Positions 7,188 through 16,510 of a stretch of 64,000 bases of DNA are shown here, in pieces. The number at the start of each line of letters is the position of its first letter. Within the stretch, counting starts at the first letter, position 1. The stretch spans positions 4,069,001 through 4,133,000 of the forward strand of contig NZ_AP024169.1 of assembly GCF_016591975.1 (NCBI RefSeq), read 5' to 3'. The stretch comes from Anaeromicropila herbilytica. GTDB taxonomy: Bacteria; Bacillota; Clostridia; Lachnospirales; Lachnospiraceae. The position numbers and the translations under genes were made by a program. The notes beneath the pieces were generated by a model, which had not been told where the DNA came from, ran no database searches, and was given only the letters and a program-made list of their open reading frames with translations.

Positions 7188-9626
7188 TTCATCGTCTCCT
7201 TTTATATTGTTAATAGAATTATTTGAGATATTATTTTCTCTAAAATCACTTTCTTGATTATTTACCTGATTGTTACTCTGTTGTTTGTTATTATTAGATA
7301 TTGAATTGTTATCCTTATTCTCACTAGATGTATCACTACTGATTGACTTAAATCTAGGCTTAAAGAACTTAAGACGTAATGCATTTGATACCACACATAC
7401 GGAGCTGACACTCATGGCAGCAGCACCAATCATTGGATTTAGCTTCCATCCAAAGGCATAATAAAATAGACCTGCTGCAATTGGTATTCCAATGATATTA
7501 TAGAAAAAGGCCCAGAACAGATTCTCTTTAATGTTGCGAATCACTGCTTTACTTAATTGAATAGCAGTAACTACATCTAATAAATCACCCTTCATTAATA
7601 CAACATCTGCTGATTCTATTGCGATATCAGTACCTGCACCAATTGCAATCCCAACATCCGCTCTAGTTAACGCTGGTGCATCATTGATTCCATCACCAAC
7701 CATTGCAACTTTTCTTCCACTTTCCTGTAACTTTCTAACTTCTGCTTCTTTATCCTGTGGCATAACATCTGCAACTACACGGTCAATCGATAGGTTCTTT
7801 CGAATCGCCTCAGCAGTCTTCTTATTATCTCCGGTTAACATTACCACTTGAATTCCCATTGCCTTTAATTCACGTGTTGCTGCCTCACTTGTTTTCTTAA
7901 TCACATCTGCCACACCGATAATACCAATTAAGGAATTCTCTTTTGCAAAATAAAGTGGAGTCTTAGCTTGATGTGCCAATTCTTCTGCTACTTGATGATT
8001 GGATATGGATTCTCCATTACTCTGTATATTCAGTTCTTGCATAAATGCAAGATTACCAGCATAATAAGTGGAATCTCCATTTCTTGCTTTGATACCTCTT
8101 CCAGATATCGATTCAAAATCCGTGATATCAAAAATATCAATCTCTTGTTCTCTTGCTTTTTCAACAATAGCATCAGCTAATGGATGCTCGGACAGTTTCT
8201 CTATGGAAGCTGCTACTTGCAATAGCTCTTTCTTACTCAGATTACCAAATGTAATGATATCTGTAACTTTTGGCTTTCCTTCTGTAATTGTACCCGTTTT
8301 ATCAAGAACTACCGTATCAATCTTATGTGCAATCTCTAGGGCTTCTGCTGATTTGATTAGAATTCCGTTACTAGCACCTTTTCCTGTTCCAACCATTATG
8401 GCGACTGGAGTAGCTAACCCAAGAGCACAAGGGCAGGATATAACTAATACTGCAATTCCAATCGATAAAGAAAATTCAAAACTATGCCCTGTTAGCATCC
8501 AGTATGCAGATGCTAACACTGCTATTGTAATAACAATCGGTACAAATATTCCTGATATCTTATCTGCAAGCTTAGCGATTGGGGCTTTAGAAGAACTCGC
8601 ATCTTCTACTAGTTGAATAATCTGAGCTAATGTTGTATCATCACCGACTCTGGTCGCCTTAAATCGGAAGGAACCTGTTTTATTAATCGAAGCAGCAATT
8701 ACTTTATCTCCAACCTTCTTCTCAATTGGAATACTCTCACCAGTGATTGCTGATTGATCTACAGAAGAAGTTCCTTCTATGATTTCTCCGTCTACCGGTA
8801 TGCTTTGACCTGGTCTAATTACTACGATATCGTCTATAACAACTTCCTCAATAGGAATCTCAATCTCTATTCCCTCCCTAGATACCGTTGCAGTCTTAGG
8901 GGCTAGATCCATAAGCTTAGTAATAGCTTCGGAGGTCTTACCTTTTGATCTTGTCTCAAGATATTTACCTAATGTTATTAGTGTTAGAATCGTACCTGCT
9001 GATTCAAAATATAAATCATGTGCGTACTTCATGACACGATCCATATCCATATGCCCGTATCCATAGCCAATCTGATAGATAGCAAAGATACCGTAAGCAA
9101 CTGCTGCAAATGTTCCGATTGCGATTAAGGAATCCATATTGGGACTTAGCTTAGATAATGTCTTAAATCCTACGATAAAATACTTACGATTCACATAGAT
9201 AATAGGCAACACAAGTAAGAATTGAGTAAATGCAAAAGTTATGGCATTCTCTTCTCCATGCATAAAATCAGGCAGTGGTAACTTTAACATATGCCCCATC
9301 GCAATATATAAAAGTGGAATTAGAAAGACAAAGGATGTAATTAGTCTTGTTTTCATCTCTTTTAGTTGTTCCTCAACTACGTTTCCACTACTCTTTTCAA
9401 TCTTAACATTCTGCGCAGAATGTTCTTTGGCTCCATATCCTGCGGATACTACTGCTTCAATGATTGCTATATTATTGGTCTCTTCTTCCTTGAAAGCTAC
9501 CGTCATACTATTAGATAGAAGATTAACATTAACATTCTCAATTCCGTCTAGTTTCTTAACGGAACGTTCCACTGCTGCAGAACAAGCTGAACATGTCATT
9601 CCTGTTATATCAAATTTTTGGTTCAT
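6960..9626 (-). CDS. copA: Copper-exporting P1B-type ATPase with C-terminal CopZ-like domain
   Basis: An 888-residue membrane ATPase that pumps Cu(I) out of the cytoplasm. An N-terminal HMA domain (residues 3-68, GMTCSACS metal site) precedes the membrane segments. The CPC ion-channel motif is near residue 397, the phosphorylation motif DKTGT near 440, SEHPLA near 480 and GDGINDAP near 645, so all catalytic signatures are intact. After the last helices an Asn/Ser/Gln-rich linker (about 765-812) leads to a second HMA domain at the C-terminus (814-888, GMHCDHC). Typical CopA proteins carry their HMA domains only at the N-terminus, and CopZ is a separate gene. AAAGGAG precedes the start ATG at normal distance. 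A CsoR-type operator lies at the start of transcription. Confidence 0.95.
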   Translation of the reverse strand: MNQKFDITGMTCSACSAAVERSVKKLDGIENVNVNLLSNSMTVAFKEEETNNIAIIEAVVSAGYGAKEHSAQNVKIEKSSGNVVEEQLKEMKTRLITSFVFLIPLLYIAMGHMLKLPLPDFMHGEENAITFAFTQFLLVLPIIYVNRKYFIVGFKTLSKLSPNMDSLIAIGTFAAVAYGIFAIYQIGYGYGHMDMDRVMKYAHDLYFESAGTILTLITLGKYLETRSKGKTSEAITKLMDLAPKTATVSREGIEIEIPIEEVVIDDIVVIRPGQSIPVDGEIIEGTSSVDQSAITGESIPIEKKVGDKVIAASINKTGSFRFKATRVGDDTTLAQIIQLVEDASSSKAPIAKLADKISGIFVPIVITIAVLASAYWMLTGHSFEFSLSIGIAVLVISCPCALGLATPVAIMVGTGKGASNGILIKSAEALEIAHKIDTVVLDKTGTITEGKPKVTDIITFGNLSKKELLQVAASIEKLSEHPLADAIVEKAREQEIDIFDITDFESISGRGIKARNGDSTYYAGNLAFMQELNIQSNGESISNHQVAEELAHQAKTPLYFAKENSLIGIIGVADVIKKTSEAATRELKAMGIQVVMLTGDNKKTAEAIRKNLSIDRVVADVMPQDKEAEVRKLQESGRKVAMVGDGINDAPALTRADVGIAIGAGTDIAIESADVVLMKGDLLDVVTAIQLSKAVIRNIKENLFWAFFYNIIGIPIAAGLFYYAFGWKLNPMIGAAAMSVSSVCVVSNALRLKFFKPRFKSISSDTSSENKDNNSISNNNKQQSNNQVNNQESDFRENNISNNSINNIKGDDEMKKVMKINGMHCDHCKANAEKALNAIDGVNAQVNLKKKEAVISFDQEVSDEVLTKAITDAGYEVEGIEVKKGLFS

Positions 9627-9680
9627 AGTTCTCCTTTCTATGCAATTTCATATATTTTCACAAAGATTTTGCATCTCGGC

Positions 9681-9697
9681 ATACCCCTATGGGGTAT
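9681..9697. promoter_or_regulatory. CsoR-type copper operator
   Basis: ATACCCCTATGGGGTAT is a perfect 17-bp palindrome matching known CsoR sites (TACCC...GGGTA core). It begins about seven bases downstream of the -10 box of the copA promoter, so a bound repressor would block transcription until copper is present. The csoR gene itself is not in the window. Confidence 0.85.
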
Positions 9698-9703
9698 ATT
9701 CAA

Positions 9704-9732
9704 ATAATAAACCCTTATTAGTTGTTTGTCAA
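9704..9732 (-). promoter_or_regulatory. copA promoter
   Basis: On the minus strand TTGACA (9727-9732) and TATTAT (9704-9709) are 17 bases apart. The start site would fall at the edge of the copper operator. Confidence 0.75.
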
Positions 9733-9818
9733 GCAATTTTGAAATAGCTCTTATTAGTTTTCTACCTCTTTTTTTCTAATATCTTTTATTAGTTTTTTAT
9801 TATGGCTCATATTAGTTT
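9706..9818 (-). repeat. Four degenerate direct repeats upstream of copA
   Basis: On the minus strand AACTAATA recurs four times (starting near 9816, 9794, 9759 and 9723). The first three are followed by related sequence such as AGAGCTATT. Spacing is about 22, 35 and 36 bases. They lie upstream of and overlapping the copA promoter and may be activator sites, or simply a low-complexity AT-rich tract. Confidence 0.4.
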
Positions 9819-9874
9819 CTTTTATCCTTTAACTTCTATGTGTTCGTTGCTATTCAGCCATATTGTCTGAAAGT

Positions 9875-9915
9875 AAAAAAAGCGCACAAACTGCTAAAAA
9901 TAAGCAGTTTGGCGC
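9875..9915 (-). terminator. Terminator of the opp operon
   Basis: Stem GCGCCAAACTGCT with AGCAGTTTGTGCGC (minus strand, one bulge), followed by seven U residues. It lies about 70 bases past the oppF stop. Confidence 0.85.
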
Positions 9916-9982
9916 ATGAAGTTCAAGAGTTCTGCTAACGTAAAACACCTCGTGGTACAAAAGTCTGAAAAGCAACTATATT

Positions 9983-10942
9983 CTATCCCTCATATTGAAA
10001 GCACGCAACATAATGCCCCTTAGCTACCTCTTTCAATTTTGGTACTTCCTCTTTGCAGCGGCTATTTGCATAAGGACAACGATTACTAAATTTACATCCT
10101 TGTTTCACTCTAGTCATAACCTTATATTCCGGTATATCATCCTCCAAACAACGAACCCCAGGATCAGCTTCTAACATAGAGGACAGTAACATCTTGGTAT
10201 AAGGATGTAATGGATTCTTATATAGATCATCTGCGTCTGATAATTCAACAAGATTGCCTAAGAACATAACTCCAATATTATCGCAGATTTGTTGCACCAT
10301 TTGCAATTGATGACTAATGAAGAGGTAAGTTAATCCCAATTTGTCTTGTAAGCCCTCAAGTAAATGAACAATTTGCGCTTGTAAGGAAACATCGAGAGCA
10401 GAAATAGGCTCATCACAAAGTATGAATTGTGGGTTGATTGATAGAGCTCTTGCTATTGATATACGTTGCCTTTGTCCACCACTGAATTCATGTGGATATC
10501 GTAAGATATCATTCTTATTCATTCCTACCATCTCAAGGAGTTCACAGGCTCTTTCCTTTCTTTCAGACTTGTCATAGAGTTTATGTATCTCCATAGGTTC
10601 ACATATAATATCTTTTACTGTATGGCTTGGGTCTAAGGAGGCATATGGATCTTGAAATATAGATTGCATCTTTTTTCGAATCGGTAGAAGTTCTTTTTCC
10701 TTTTGATATCCTATCTCAGTTCCATCAAATGTAATATTTCCACCAGTCAAATTATAATAACGCAAGATGCCTTTCCCGACTGTTGATTTACCACTTCCTG
10801 ATTCACCAACTAATCCGAAGGTTTCCCCTCTTTTTATCGTGAAACTAACGTGATCTACGGCTTTTAGATACTCTGTATTGAAGGAGAAAAGCTTCTGCTT
10901 CTTTTGTCTAAAATATATCTGTAAATCCTCTACTTCAATCAA
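9983..10942 (-). CDS. oppF: Oligopeptide ABC transporter ATPase OppF
   Basis: Second ATPase of a dipeptide/oligopeptide importer; it hydrolyses ATP at the inner face of the membrane together with OppD. Walker A GESGSGKST, signature SGGQRQRISIARAL and Walker B FILCDEP are intact. The C-terminal oligo_HPY region includes GCKFSNRCPYANSRC, which in this family can bind an Fe-S cluster. A TTG at 10942, just after the oppD stop, has GGAG six bases upstream inside the end of oppD and gives a normal N-terminus (IEVEDLQIYF). An upstream in-frame ATG at 10972 is possible but has a poorer ribosome site. It is the last gene of the operon, followed by a strong terminator. Confidence 0.93.
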   Translation of the reverse strand: MIEVEDLQIYFRQKKQKLFSFNTEYLKAVDHVSFTIKRGETFGLVGESGSGKSTVGKGILRYYNLTGGNITFDGTEIGYQKEKELLPIRKKMQSIFQDPYASLDPSHTVKDIICEPMEIHKLYDKSERKERACELLEMVGMNKNDILRYPHEFSGGQRQRISIARALSINPQFILCDEPISALDVSLQAQIVHLLEGLQDKLGLTYLFISHQLQMVQQICDNIGVMFLGNLVELSDADDLYKNPLHPYTKMLLSSMLEADPGVRCLEDDIPEYKVMTRVKQGCKFSNRCPYANSRCKEEVPKLKEVAKGHYVACFQYEG

Positions 10943-10943
10943 A

Positions 10944-11912
10944 TTATTCTCCAAGTTTCTCACCCCTAACATAACATCTTACACTATGTTTATCGTTTTC
11001 TAAGTAATTATCAGGTAATGCTAATCTGCATTTTTCTATTGCATAGCTACATCGACTAAAAAAAGGACACAAATTTTCGTTTTCCTCTTCTGTAATTGTT
11101 TTTTCTATGAACCTTTCTAATGTTCTACCTGCTTTTGGCACACTAGCAATTAAAGCTTTTGTATATGGATGGCTCGGATGATAAAAAATATCTTCTGTAG
11201 TTCCTTCTTCCACGATATACCCTGCACACATAACGGCAATACGAGAGCACATTTGCGCTACAACACCTAGATCATGAGTAATCAAGATAATACTGGTATG
11301 AAGCTTCTTTTGCAGATCTTTTAGTAAATAAAGAATTTGTTTTTGAATCGTTACATCTAATGCTGTTGTTGGTTCATCCGCAATAATAATCTTAGGATTA
11401 CTACTAATTGCCATCGCTATCATCACACGCTGGCGCATACCACCACTTAGTTCATGCGGATAACTCTTTAAATGACTCTTCGAATCTGCTATGCCTACTA
11501 TGTCAAGTAACTCTATCGCTCGTTTCTTAGCATCTGATTTTGATATTTTCTGATTTCTACGAATCAGTTCCACTAATTTATCACCAATCGTATATACTGG
11601 ATTTAAGGAAGTTAATGAATCTTGAAAAATAATTGATATCTCATTCCCACGTATCTTTCTTAATTCTCTGTTATTTTTCTCTAAGATATTATCCCCTTCA
11701 AATAGTATTTCACCATTTTTAATCTTACAGTTATCTGGACCTAATCTTAAGATTGATTTCGTAGCAACACTTTTTCCGCTACCAGACTCTCCTACAATTC
11801 CATAGATTTCGCCTTCCTCTATATGAAAGTTTACACCCTTAACTGCTCGAATTTCTTTACTTTCTTTATAAAAAGAGACCTCTAAATCCTTTACGCTTAA
11901 TAGATGATTCAT
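10944..11912 (-). CDS. oppD: Oligopeptide ABC transporter ATPase OppD
   Basis: First ATPase of the peptide importer. Walker A GESGSGKSV, signature SGGMRQRVMIAMA, Walker B IIIADEPT and the switch histidine in ILITHD are all visible. The C-terminal oligo_HPY extension has CPFFSRCSYAIEKC, parallel to that of OppF. GGAAGGAGG precedes the ATG at 11912 at good spacing. It ends one base before the probable oppF start, indicating coupled translation. Confidence 0.94.
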   Translation of the reverse strand: MNHLLSVKDLEVSFYKESKEIRAVKGVNFHIEEGEIYGIVGESGSGKSVATKSILRLGPDNCKIKNGEILFEGDNILEKNNRELRKIRGNEISIIFQDSLTSLNPVYTIGDKLVELIRRNQKISKSDAKKRAIELLDIVGIADSKSHLKSYPHELSGGMRQRVMIAMAISSNPKIIIADEPTTALDVTIQKQILYLLKDLQKKLHTSIILITHDLGVVAQMCSRIAVMCAGYIVEEGTTEDIFYHPSHPYTKALIASVPKAGRTLERFIEKTITEEENENLCPFFSRCSYAIEKCRLALPDNYLENDKHSVRCYVRGEKLGE

Positions 11913-11926
11913 CAAATCCTCCTTCC

Positions 11927-12760
11927 TTATTTATGTTCAAATATTTTACGTAATGCTTCACCAAGATAATTGAAACTAATTACTGTTAACAAGATTAAAA
12001 CTCCTGGAAATATTGCTAAATAAGGTGCTTTGATCATGTAACCTTGCGCATTATTAAGCATACTTCCCCAAGATGCTGTTGGTGGACGAATACCAAGTCC
12101 AAAAAAGCTCAGCGCTGACTCCATTAATATAGCAGAAGCAATATTTATTGTTGCTGTTACTATGATGGTAGGCATTATATTCGGTAATATGTGCTGTAAA
12201 ATAATCTTTAATCTACTTTGTCCAGAGATTCGACTATATACTACATATTCCCTCTCCTTTAATGACATTGTTTCACCTCGAACGATTCTTGCAATACTCA
12301 TCCAAGTAAGTAATCCAATGATAATAATTACATTTTTAATTCCTGGTTTCAGATAGGCATTCATTACTACCATGATTAGAAATGTAGGTAAACTCATTAG
12401 TGCATCAACGAAACGCATTAAGATGGCATCTATTTTCCCGCCCATATATCCGCTTATGGAACCAACAATAACACCAATCATCGTTGATAGAATCATAGAA
12501 AGAAAACCTACTAATAGTGAGGCTCTTCCTCCATATAAACACCGTGCTAAGTAATCTCGCCCCATATCATCCGTCCCGAAAGGATGTATGAGTGACGGTT
12601 TCGCTAATCGGCTTGTTACACTAATTGCATTCGCATCCACTGGGTATAAAAAGGCAAATGCAGAGGTTACTGTTAGAATAAGAATAATGATTACACCAAT
12701 TACTGCTAATTTATCTTCTTTAAATCCTAACTTTAAGTTTTTCATTATATTGTCTCGCAT
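11927..12760 (-). CDS. oppC: Oligopeptide ABC transporter permease OppC
   Basis: 277-residue inner-membrane permease. The N-terminal helix (VIGVIIILILTVTSAFAFLYP) is followed by the family's HPFGTDDMGRDYLAR segment and five further helices with the EAA-type loop near residue 175-205. It pairs with OppB to form the channel. The start at 12760 follows GGAAGGTG at normal distance and lies 15 bases after oppB. Confidence 0.94.
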   Translation of the reverse strand: MRDNIMKNLKLGFKEDKLAVIGVIIILILTVTSAFAFLYPVDANAISVTSRLAKPSLIHPFGTDDMGRDYLARCLYGGRASLLVGFLSMILSTMIGVIVGSISGYMGGKIDAILMRFVDALMSLPTFLIMVVMNAYLKPGIKNVIIIIGLLTWMSIARIVRGETMSLKEREYVVYSRISGQSRLKIILQHILPNIMPTIIVTATINIASAILMESALSFFGLGIRPPTASWGSMLNNAQGYMIKAPYLAIFPGVLILLTVISFNYLGEALRKIFEHK

Positions 12761-12775
12761 TATATCACCTTCCTA

Positions 12776-13723
12776 TCATCCATTGCTTCTTATTCTTGGG
12801 TCAATTACAACATATAAAATATCTGCTAATAGATTGCCTATGACGATTAAGAGTGCGGTAAACATAGTAATTCCCATAATGAGAGGATAATCAAATGTCA
12901 TAACAGCATTTACGGCAAGTTGCCCTGTGCCTGGCCATGCAAATACTTGTTCCGTAATAATTGCACCTGACACTACTCCTTGCAGACTCATACCTAATAC
13001 TGTAATCATTGGTAGGATAGCATTCTTTAGTACATGGCGATATAAGATGCCTGTCTCGGACATTCCATAGGCTCTCTGAACCGTTACATAATCACTTGAT
13101 AGTTCTGTTATCGTACTACTTCTTATGTATCTCGTAAATTGTGATACGTTCGTAAAGGTTAACACGCAAGTCGGCATAATAAGATGTTTCATTAGATCCG
13201 AAAAGGTATTGATACCATCACTCCTCATACCAAGACTAGGCAATACGTGTAAATATACACTAAATAGATATATCATTATGATTGCAAACCAAAAAGTTGG
13301 AATGGATATACCAATATAGGAAAATATATTGATTATTTTGTCTACTAGTCCATTCTTATGCTTACCTGTATATAAGCCGATTGGAATCGCTAGAATTACA
13401 GATAACAAGAGACTGGTACCCATAAGCAACATAGTGGAAGGGAGTCTTTCTAGGATTTGATCTAACACTGGTCTATTATTAATTAAGGAATTACCGAAGT
13501 TACCATGTAAGATATTCTTAAGCCATATGATATATTGTATAGCGATTGGTTTGGTAAGTCCTAGATCTTCTCGAAGTTGATTAATATATTCCTCACTCAT
13601 ATTCGGTTCAACATAAGTTAGAACTGGATCTCCTGGTGCTATTTTGGTTAATGTAAAGCATAGAATAGAGACAATAAATAAAATAAGTATTGTTTGAAAT
13701 AATCGATTTAATATTTTTTCCAT
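12776..13723 (-). CDS. oppB: Oligopeptide ABC transporter permease OppB
   Basis: 315-residue permease with six predicted helices. The N-terminal helix, the APGDPV motif and the segment EDLGLTKPI are standard for OppB/DppB. No Shine-Dalgarno sequence precedes the ATG: the 5' side is occupied by the right half of a long hairpin ending about 8 bases upstream. Translation may therefore be weak or depend on the structure, which would keep permease levels below those of the binding protein. Confidence 0.93.
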   Translation of the reverse strand: MEKILNRLFQTILILFIVSILCFTLTKIAPGDPVLTYVEPNMSEEYINQLREDLGLTKPIAIQYIIWLKNILHGNFGNSLINNRPVLDQILERLPSTMLLMGTSLLLSVILAIPIGLYTGKHKNGLVDKIINIFSYIGISIPTFWFAIIMIYLFSVYLHVLPSLGMRSDGINTFSDLMKHLIMPTCVLTFTNVSQFTRYIRSSTITELSSDYVTVQRAYGMSETGILYRHVLKNAILPMITVLGMSLQGVVSGAIITEQVFAWPGTGQLAVNAVMTFDYPLIMGITMFTALLIVIGNLLADILYVVIDPRIRSNG

Positions 13724-13730
13724 AATAAAT

Positions 13731-13780
13731 ACGTAAGACTCTAGAAAGCTTCTATCCTACAAAGCTTTTAGAGTCTACGT
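13731..13780 (-). promoter_or_regulatory. Intercistronic hairpin between oppA and oppB
   Basis: A stem of about 20 positions (ACGTAGACTCTAAAAGCTT pairing with AAGCTTTCTAGAGTCTTACGT, small bulges) fills the gap between the binding-protein gene and the first permease gene. Stable hairpins here are known in other importer operons to protect the binding-protein mRNA or partly terminate transcription. A T-run lies on the plus-strand side, a short U-rich run on the minus side. Confidence 0.65.
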
Positions 13781-13799
13781 TTTTTCACCTTCTTTTCTA

Positions 13800-15431
13800 T
13801 TATTTCACTTTGTAAATTTTTGAGTAATCATAATATATTGTCTTTAATATTGCTTTATCAAAACCTGCATAGTCTTTATTTACAGCATAGAATCCATTCG
13901 AATATGCAATTGGGTAAAGATACATATTATCATTAATTTTTTGTTGTATCTGTTTATATACCTCTCCACGTTTTGTAGCGTCCGATGTTGTATTACCTTC
14001 GTTCCATAGATTATCTAGATCTTTGTCTTCAATATGTGAATAGTTACTTCTGCTTGAGCCGCTTGCAATATCAGCATATAAGCTTGGTTCTTCACCTAAT
14101 GTATAGAATTGAAGTACAAGGTCGTAATCCTTTGAATCTTTTTCTTTTATTTTATTCTTGTAAGTAGATTCATCGAGTGGATATAATTCAATATTAATAT
14201 TAATTTCTTTTAATTTTTCTTTAATATAAGTTGCTTCACTCTCCATTGTCTTATCTGTAGAGATATATAAGATATTTAGTTTTAGATTAGATTTACCAGC
14301 TTCTTTTAAAAGCGCTTTTGCTTTTTCAATATCGTTATCTTGCTTTGTTAATGAATCATCATAGTAAAGAGTATCCGGTGTAAAGATTGAGTAAGCTGCT
14401 GTCGCAAAATCGTCGGATAGGTATGCAAACTTAACTAATTCTTCTTTATTTAATGCATATGCAATTGCTTGACGTACTTTGACATCTTTTAGATTATCAT
14501 TTAATTGATTAAATCCTAACGCATTCACACGTCCTGAATTGTAACTGTTAATATTTACGGTACCATAACTCTTTACCGTATCGTAATCTTCACTATTGAT
14601 TAATCGACCTTGAATCTCACCATTTGCTAAAGATGCATTTGCAGAATTAGCGTCTTTTACTATTTTGAAGGTAATCGTATCTAGATATGGCTTTCCATCA
14701 AAATAATTATCGAAACGTTCTACTACAAAAGACTGACCTGGCTTATATTCTTTAAATTTAAATGGGCCACTACCAATTGGCTTATTATTTAAATCACTTT
14801 TACCAATATCTTTAACACCTTCATATATGTGCTTAGGTATGCAGTAGATTTGACTTAATCCACCTAAAAATCCTGCTGAAGCTGTTGGTAATTTGATAAC
14901 TGCAGTTAAATCATCGACTTTTTCTACTTGAATTGCTTTACCATCTATGTATCCATAAGATTGGTAAGGTACATTTTGTTTCTTATCCACTAAAGTGTTA
15001 ATTGTAAATACAATATCATCCGCTGTAATTGGCTCATTATCATGCCATTTTAGATTTTGTTTTAACTTTAGTGTAAATTCAGTTGAATCTTGGTTTGGTG
15101 TGATGCTTTCTAATAGTCCGTTCCCATAATAGATATCACCTTTTATTATTTCAAAAAACGGAACATAGATTGCTTGTTGAATATCAAAACTTGTTTGATC
15201 TACTACATATAATGGATTGATATTTTGAGGATCTGCACTTTCTGCAAGTGTAATATTACCACCATATTGTGGTTCGGTATTATCAGCTACGGCACTGGTT
15301 ACTTTTTTATCATTGCTACCTTTGCTATTAGAATTAGCGTCCGTCTTATTAGTACTACATGCAGTTAATGAACTCACTAATAATGTTAATACCAAGATCA
15401 TTAGTACTCTGTTTTTGTTTTTTTTGTACAT
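13800..15431 (-). CDS. oppA: Peptide-binding lipoprotein (SBP family 5)
   Basis: 543-residue extracytoplasmic solute-binding protein of the importer. The signal peptide ends in a lipobox (LLVSSLTAC), so the mature protein is anchored by Cys at about residue 25 to the outer face of the membrane. Family-5 signatures follow: TEFTLKLKQNLKWHDNEPITADD near residue 110 and the VRQAIAYALNKEEL segment near 310. Ligand could be oligopeptides, dipeptides or a metal chelate; the sequence alone does not decide. First gene of the operon, with AAAGGAG before the ATG and a consensus promoter upstream. Confidence 0.93.
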   Translation of the reverse strand: MYKKNKNRVLMILVLTLLVSSLTACSTNKTDANSNSKGSNDKKVTSAVADNTEPQYGGNITLAESADPQNINPLYVVDQTSFDIQQAIYVPFFEIIKGDIYYGNGLLESITPNQDSTEFTLKLKQNLKWHDNEPITADDIVFTINTLVDKKQNVPYQSYGYIDGKAIQVEKVDDLTAVIKLPTASAGFLGGLSQIYCIPKHIYEGVKDIGKSDLNNKPIGSGPFKFKEYKPGQSFVVERFDNYFDGKPYLDTITFKIVKDANSANASLANGEIQGRLINSEDYDTVKSYGTVNINSYNSGRVNALGFNQLNDNLKDVKVRQAIAYALNKEELVKFAYLSDDFATAAYSIFTPDTLYYDDSLTKQDNDIEKAKALLKEAGKSNLKLNILYISTDKTMESEATYIKEKLKEININIELYPLDESTYKNKIKEKDSKDYDLVLQFYTLGEEPSLYADIASGSSRSNYSHIEDKDLDNLWNEGNTTSDATKRGEVYKQIQQKINDNMYLYPIAYSNGFYAVNKDYAGFDKAILKTIYYDYSKIYKVK

Positions 15432-15490
15432 GCTTTATGCTCCTTTAATTTATCCTACTATTTTGATATGTTTTATATATATTTTTTATT

Positions 15491-15519
15491 ACTATACTAT
15501 AGCCATATTTATTTGTCAA
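15491..15519 (-). promoter_or_regulatory. opp operon promoter
   Basis: On the minus strand TTGACA (15514-15519) and TATAGT (15491-15496) are 17 bases apart, about 60 bases upstream of the oppA start. Confidence 0.75.
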
Positions 15520-15620
15520 TACCTAAACAAATATGACTATCTATCCTTTTTATCATTTAACGTCTATACGTGTATAATTCTCTAAACTTAACGTATGAAA
15601 TTAAGAGCAATTTTCTATAA

Positions 15621-15678
15621 ATTAAAAAAGCTTCCTAAATACCAAAACATTATCATGTCATGGTATTTAGAAAGCTTT
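15621..15678 (-). terminator. Terminator of the nitroreductase gene
   Basis: AAAGCTTTCTAAATACCA pairs with TGGTATTTAGGAAGCTTT on the minus strand (one mismatch), followed by a U-run. The rest of 15432-15754 holds only the opp promoter and AT-rich sequence. Confidence 0.8.
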
Positions 15679-15754
15679 ATGTTGTTCTATCTATAATTTA
15701 TAATTTCTTACTCGTTTTATAGATTCTATTAACTACACTCGATATGAATCTAAA

Positions 15755-16387
15755 TTATTTGAATTTCACATACTCTTCACTAGGCTTACGATATCCTCTT
15801 ACACGGAAACTCGTTTGATCCATTTTTCCCATCGTAATCATTAGAATTGGAATTTCATTTTCTGGTATATCAAAGATTTCTTTTACTTTATCATTATCAA
15901 AATATATCATTGGGCAAGTATCCCATTCAAGATTCTTTGCTAACAGCATAAAGAGCATACTAGATAAAGAGGCATTTCGAATTGCTTCTTGCACCTGAAA
16001 TTCCATTCCTCTACTTTCATATAATCCATTGATTGCTGCTATCATATTATTATATTCGTCTTCGTCAATTATTTTTAACAGTTTAGAACTTTCGTATATC
16101 TCATGTGCTTTTTTGTAAGCATCAATATCTCCTGTAACAATAATTGTTGCTGACGAAGTCTTTACTTTATATTGCTTATAAGCTGCTTCGTATAGTTCTT
16201 CCATTACCTCTTTAGATTCTCCTACATAATAATGCGCATGTTGAAGATTAAAACAAGAAGGTGCTAAAGAAAGATTCTCGAAAATCTGTTCAAATACATC
16301 CCTAGGTATCGTTACCCCTTCTTTAAATACATTCGCTGATCTTCTATTCTGAACTACATCTAAAAATTCTGCCATTTTCCAATCCAT
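15755..16387 (-). CDS. Nitroreductase-family flavoprotein
   Basis: 210-residue cytoplasmic FMN-dependent oxidoreductase of the nitroreductase superfamily. Typical features are the N-terminal QNRRSANVF (Arg residues that contact FMN phosphate), APSCFNLQHAHYYV near residue 45, and a C-terminal GKM...RKPSEEYVKF end. The natural substrate is unknown; relatives reduce nitroaromatics, quinones or flavins. Start may be the first ATG or the ATG four codons later (MAEFL), which fits the family's usual length better. It is a single-gene unit with its own terminator. Confidence 0.88.
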   Translation of the reverse strand: MDWKMAEFLDVVQNRRSANVFKEGVTIPRDVFEQIFENLSLAPSCFNLQHAHYYVGESKEVMEELYEAAYKQYKVKTSSATIIVTGDIDAYKKAHEIYESSKLLKIIDEDEYNNMIAAINGLYESRGMEFQVQEAIRNASLSSMLFMLLAKNLEWDTCPMIYFDNDKVKEIFDIPENEIPILMITMGKMDQTSFRVRGYRKPSEEYVKFK

Positions 16388-16510
16388 CCTTTCGATTTTT
16401 TCTTAGGTTATTATAATTCTTAATATTGATAATAATTACTATTTTTAATAATTATATCCTATTTAAAAGATATCTTCAAGTATTTTTTTCCAACTAAACT
16501 CTATATTATA

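Noticed and set aside
8068..8616. 182-codon plus-strand frame inside copA
   Set aside because: Antisense to conserved ATPase motifs, no ribosome site and an unnatural composition.
9241..9747. 168-codon plus-strand frame over the copA start
   Set aside because: It crosses the copA promoter and operator and is antisense to the HMA domain.
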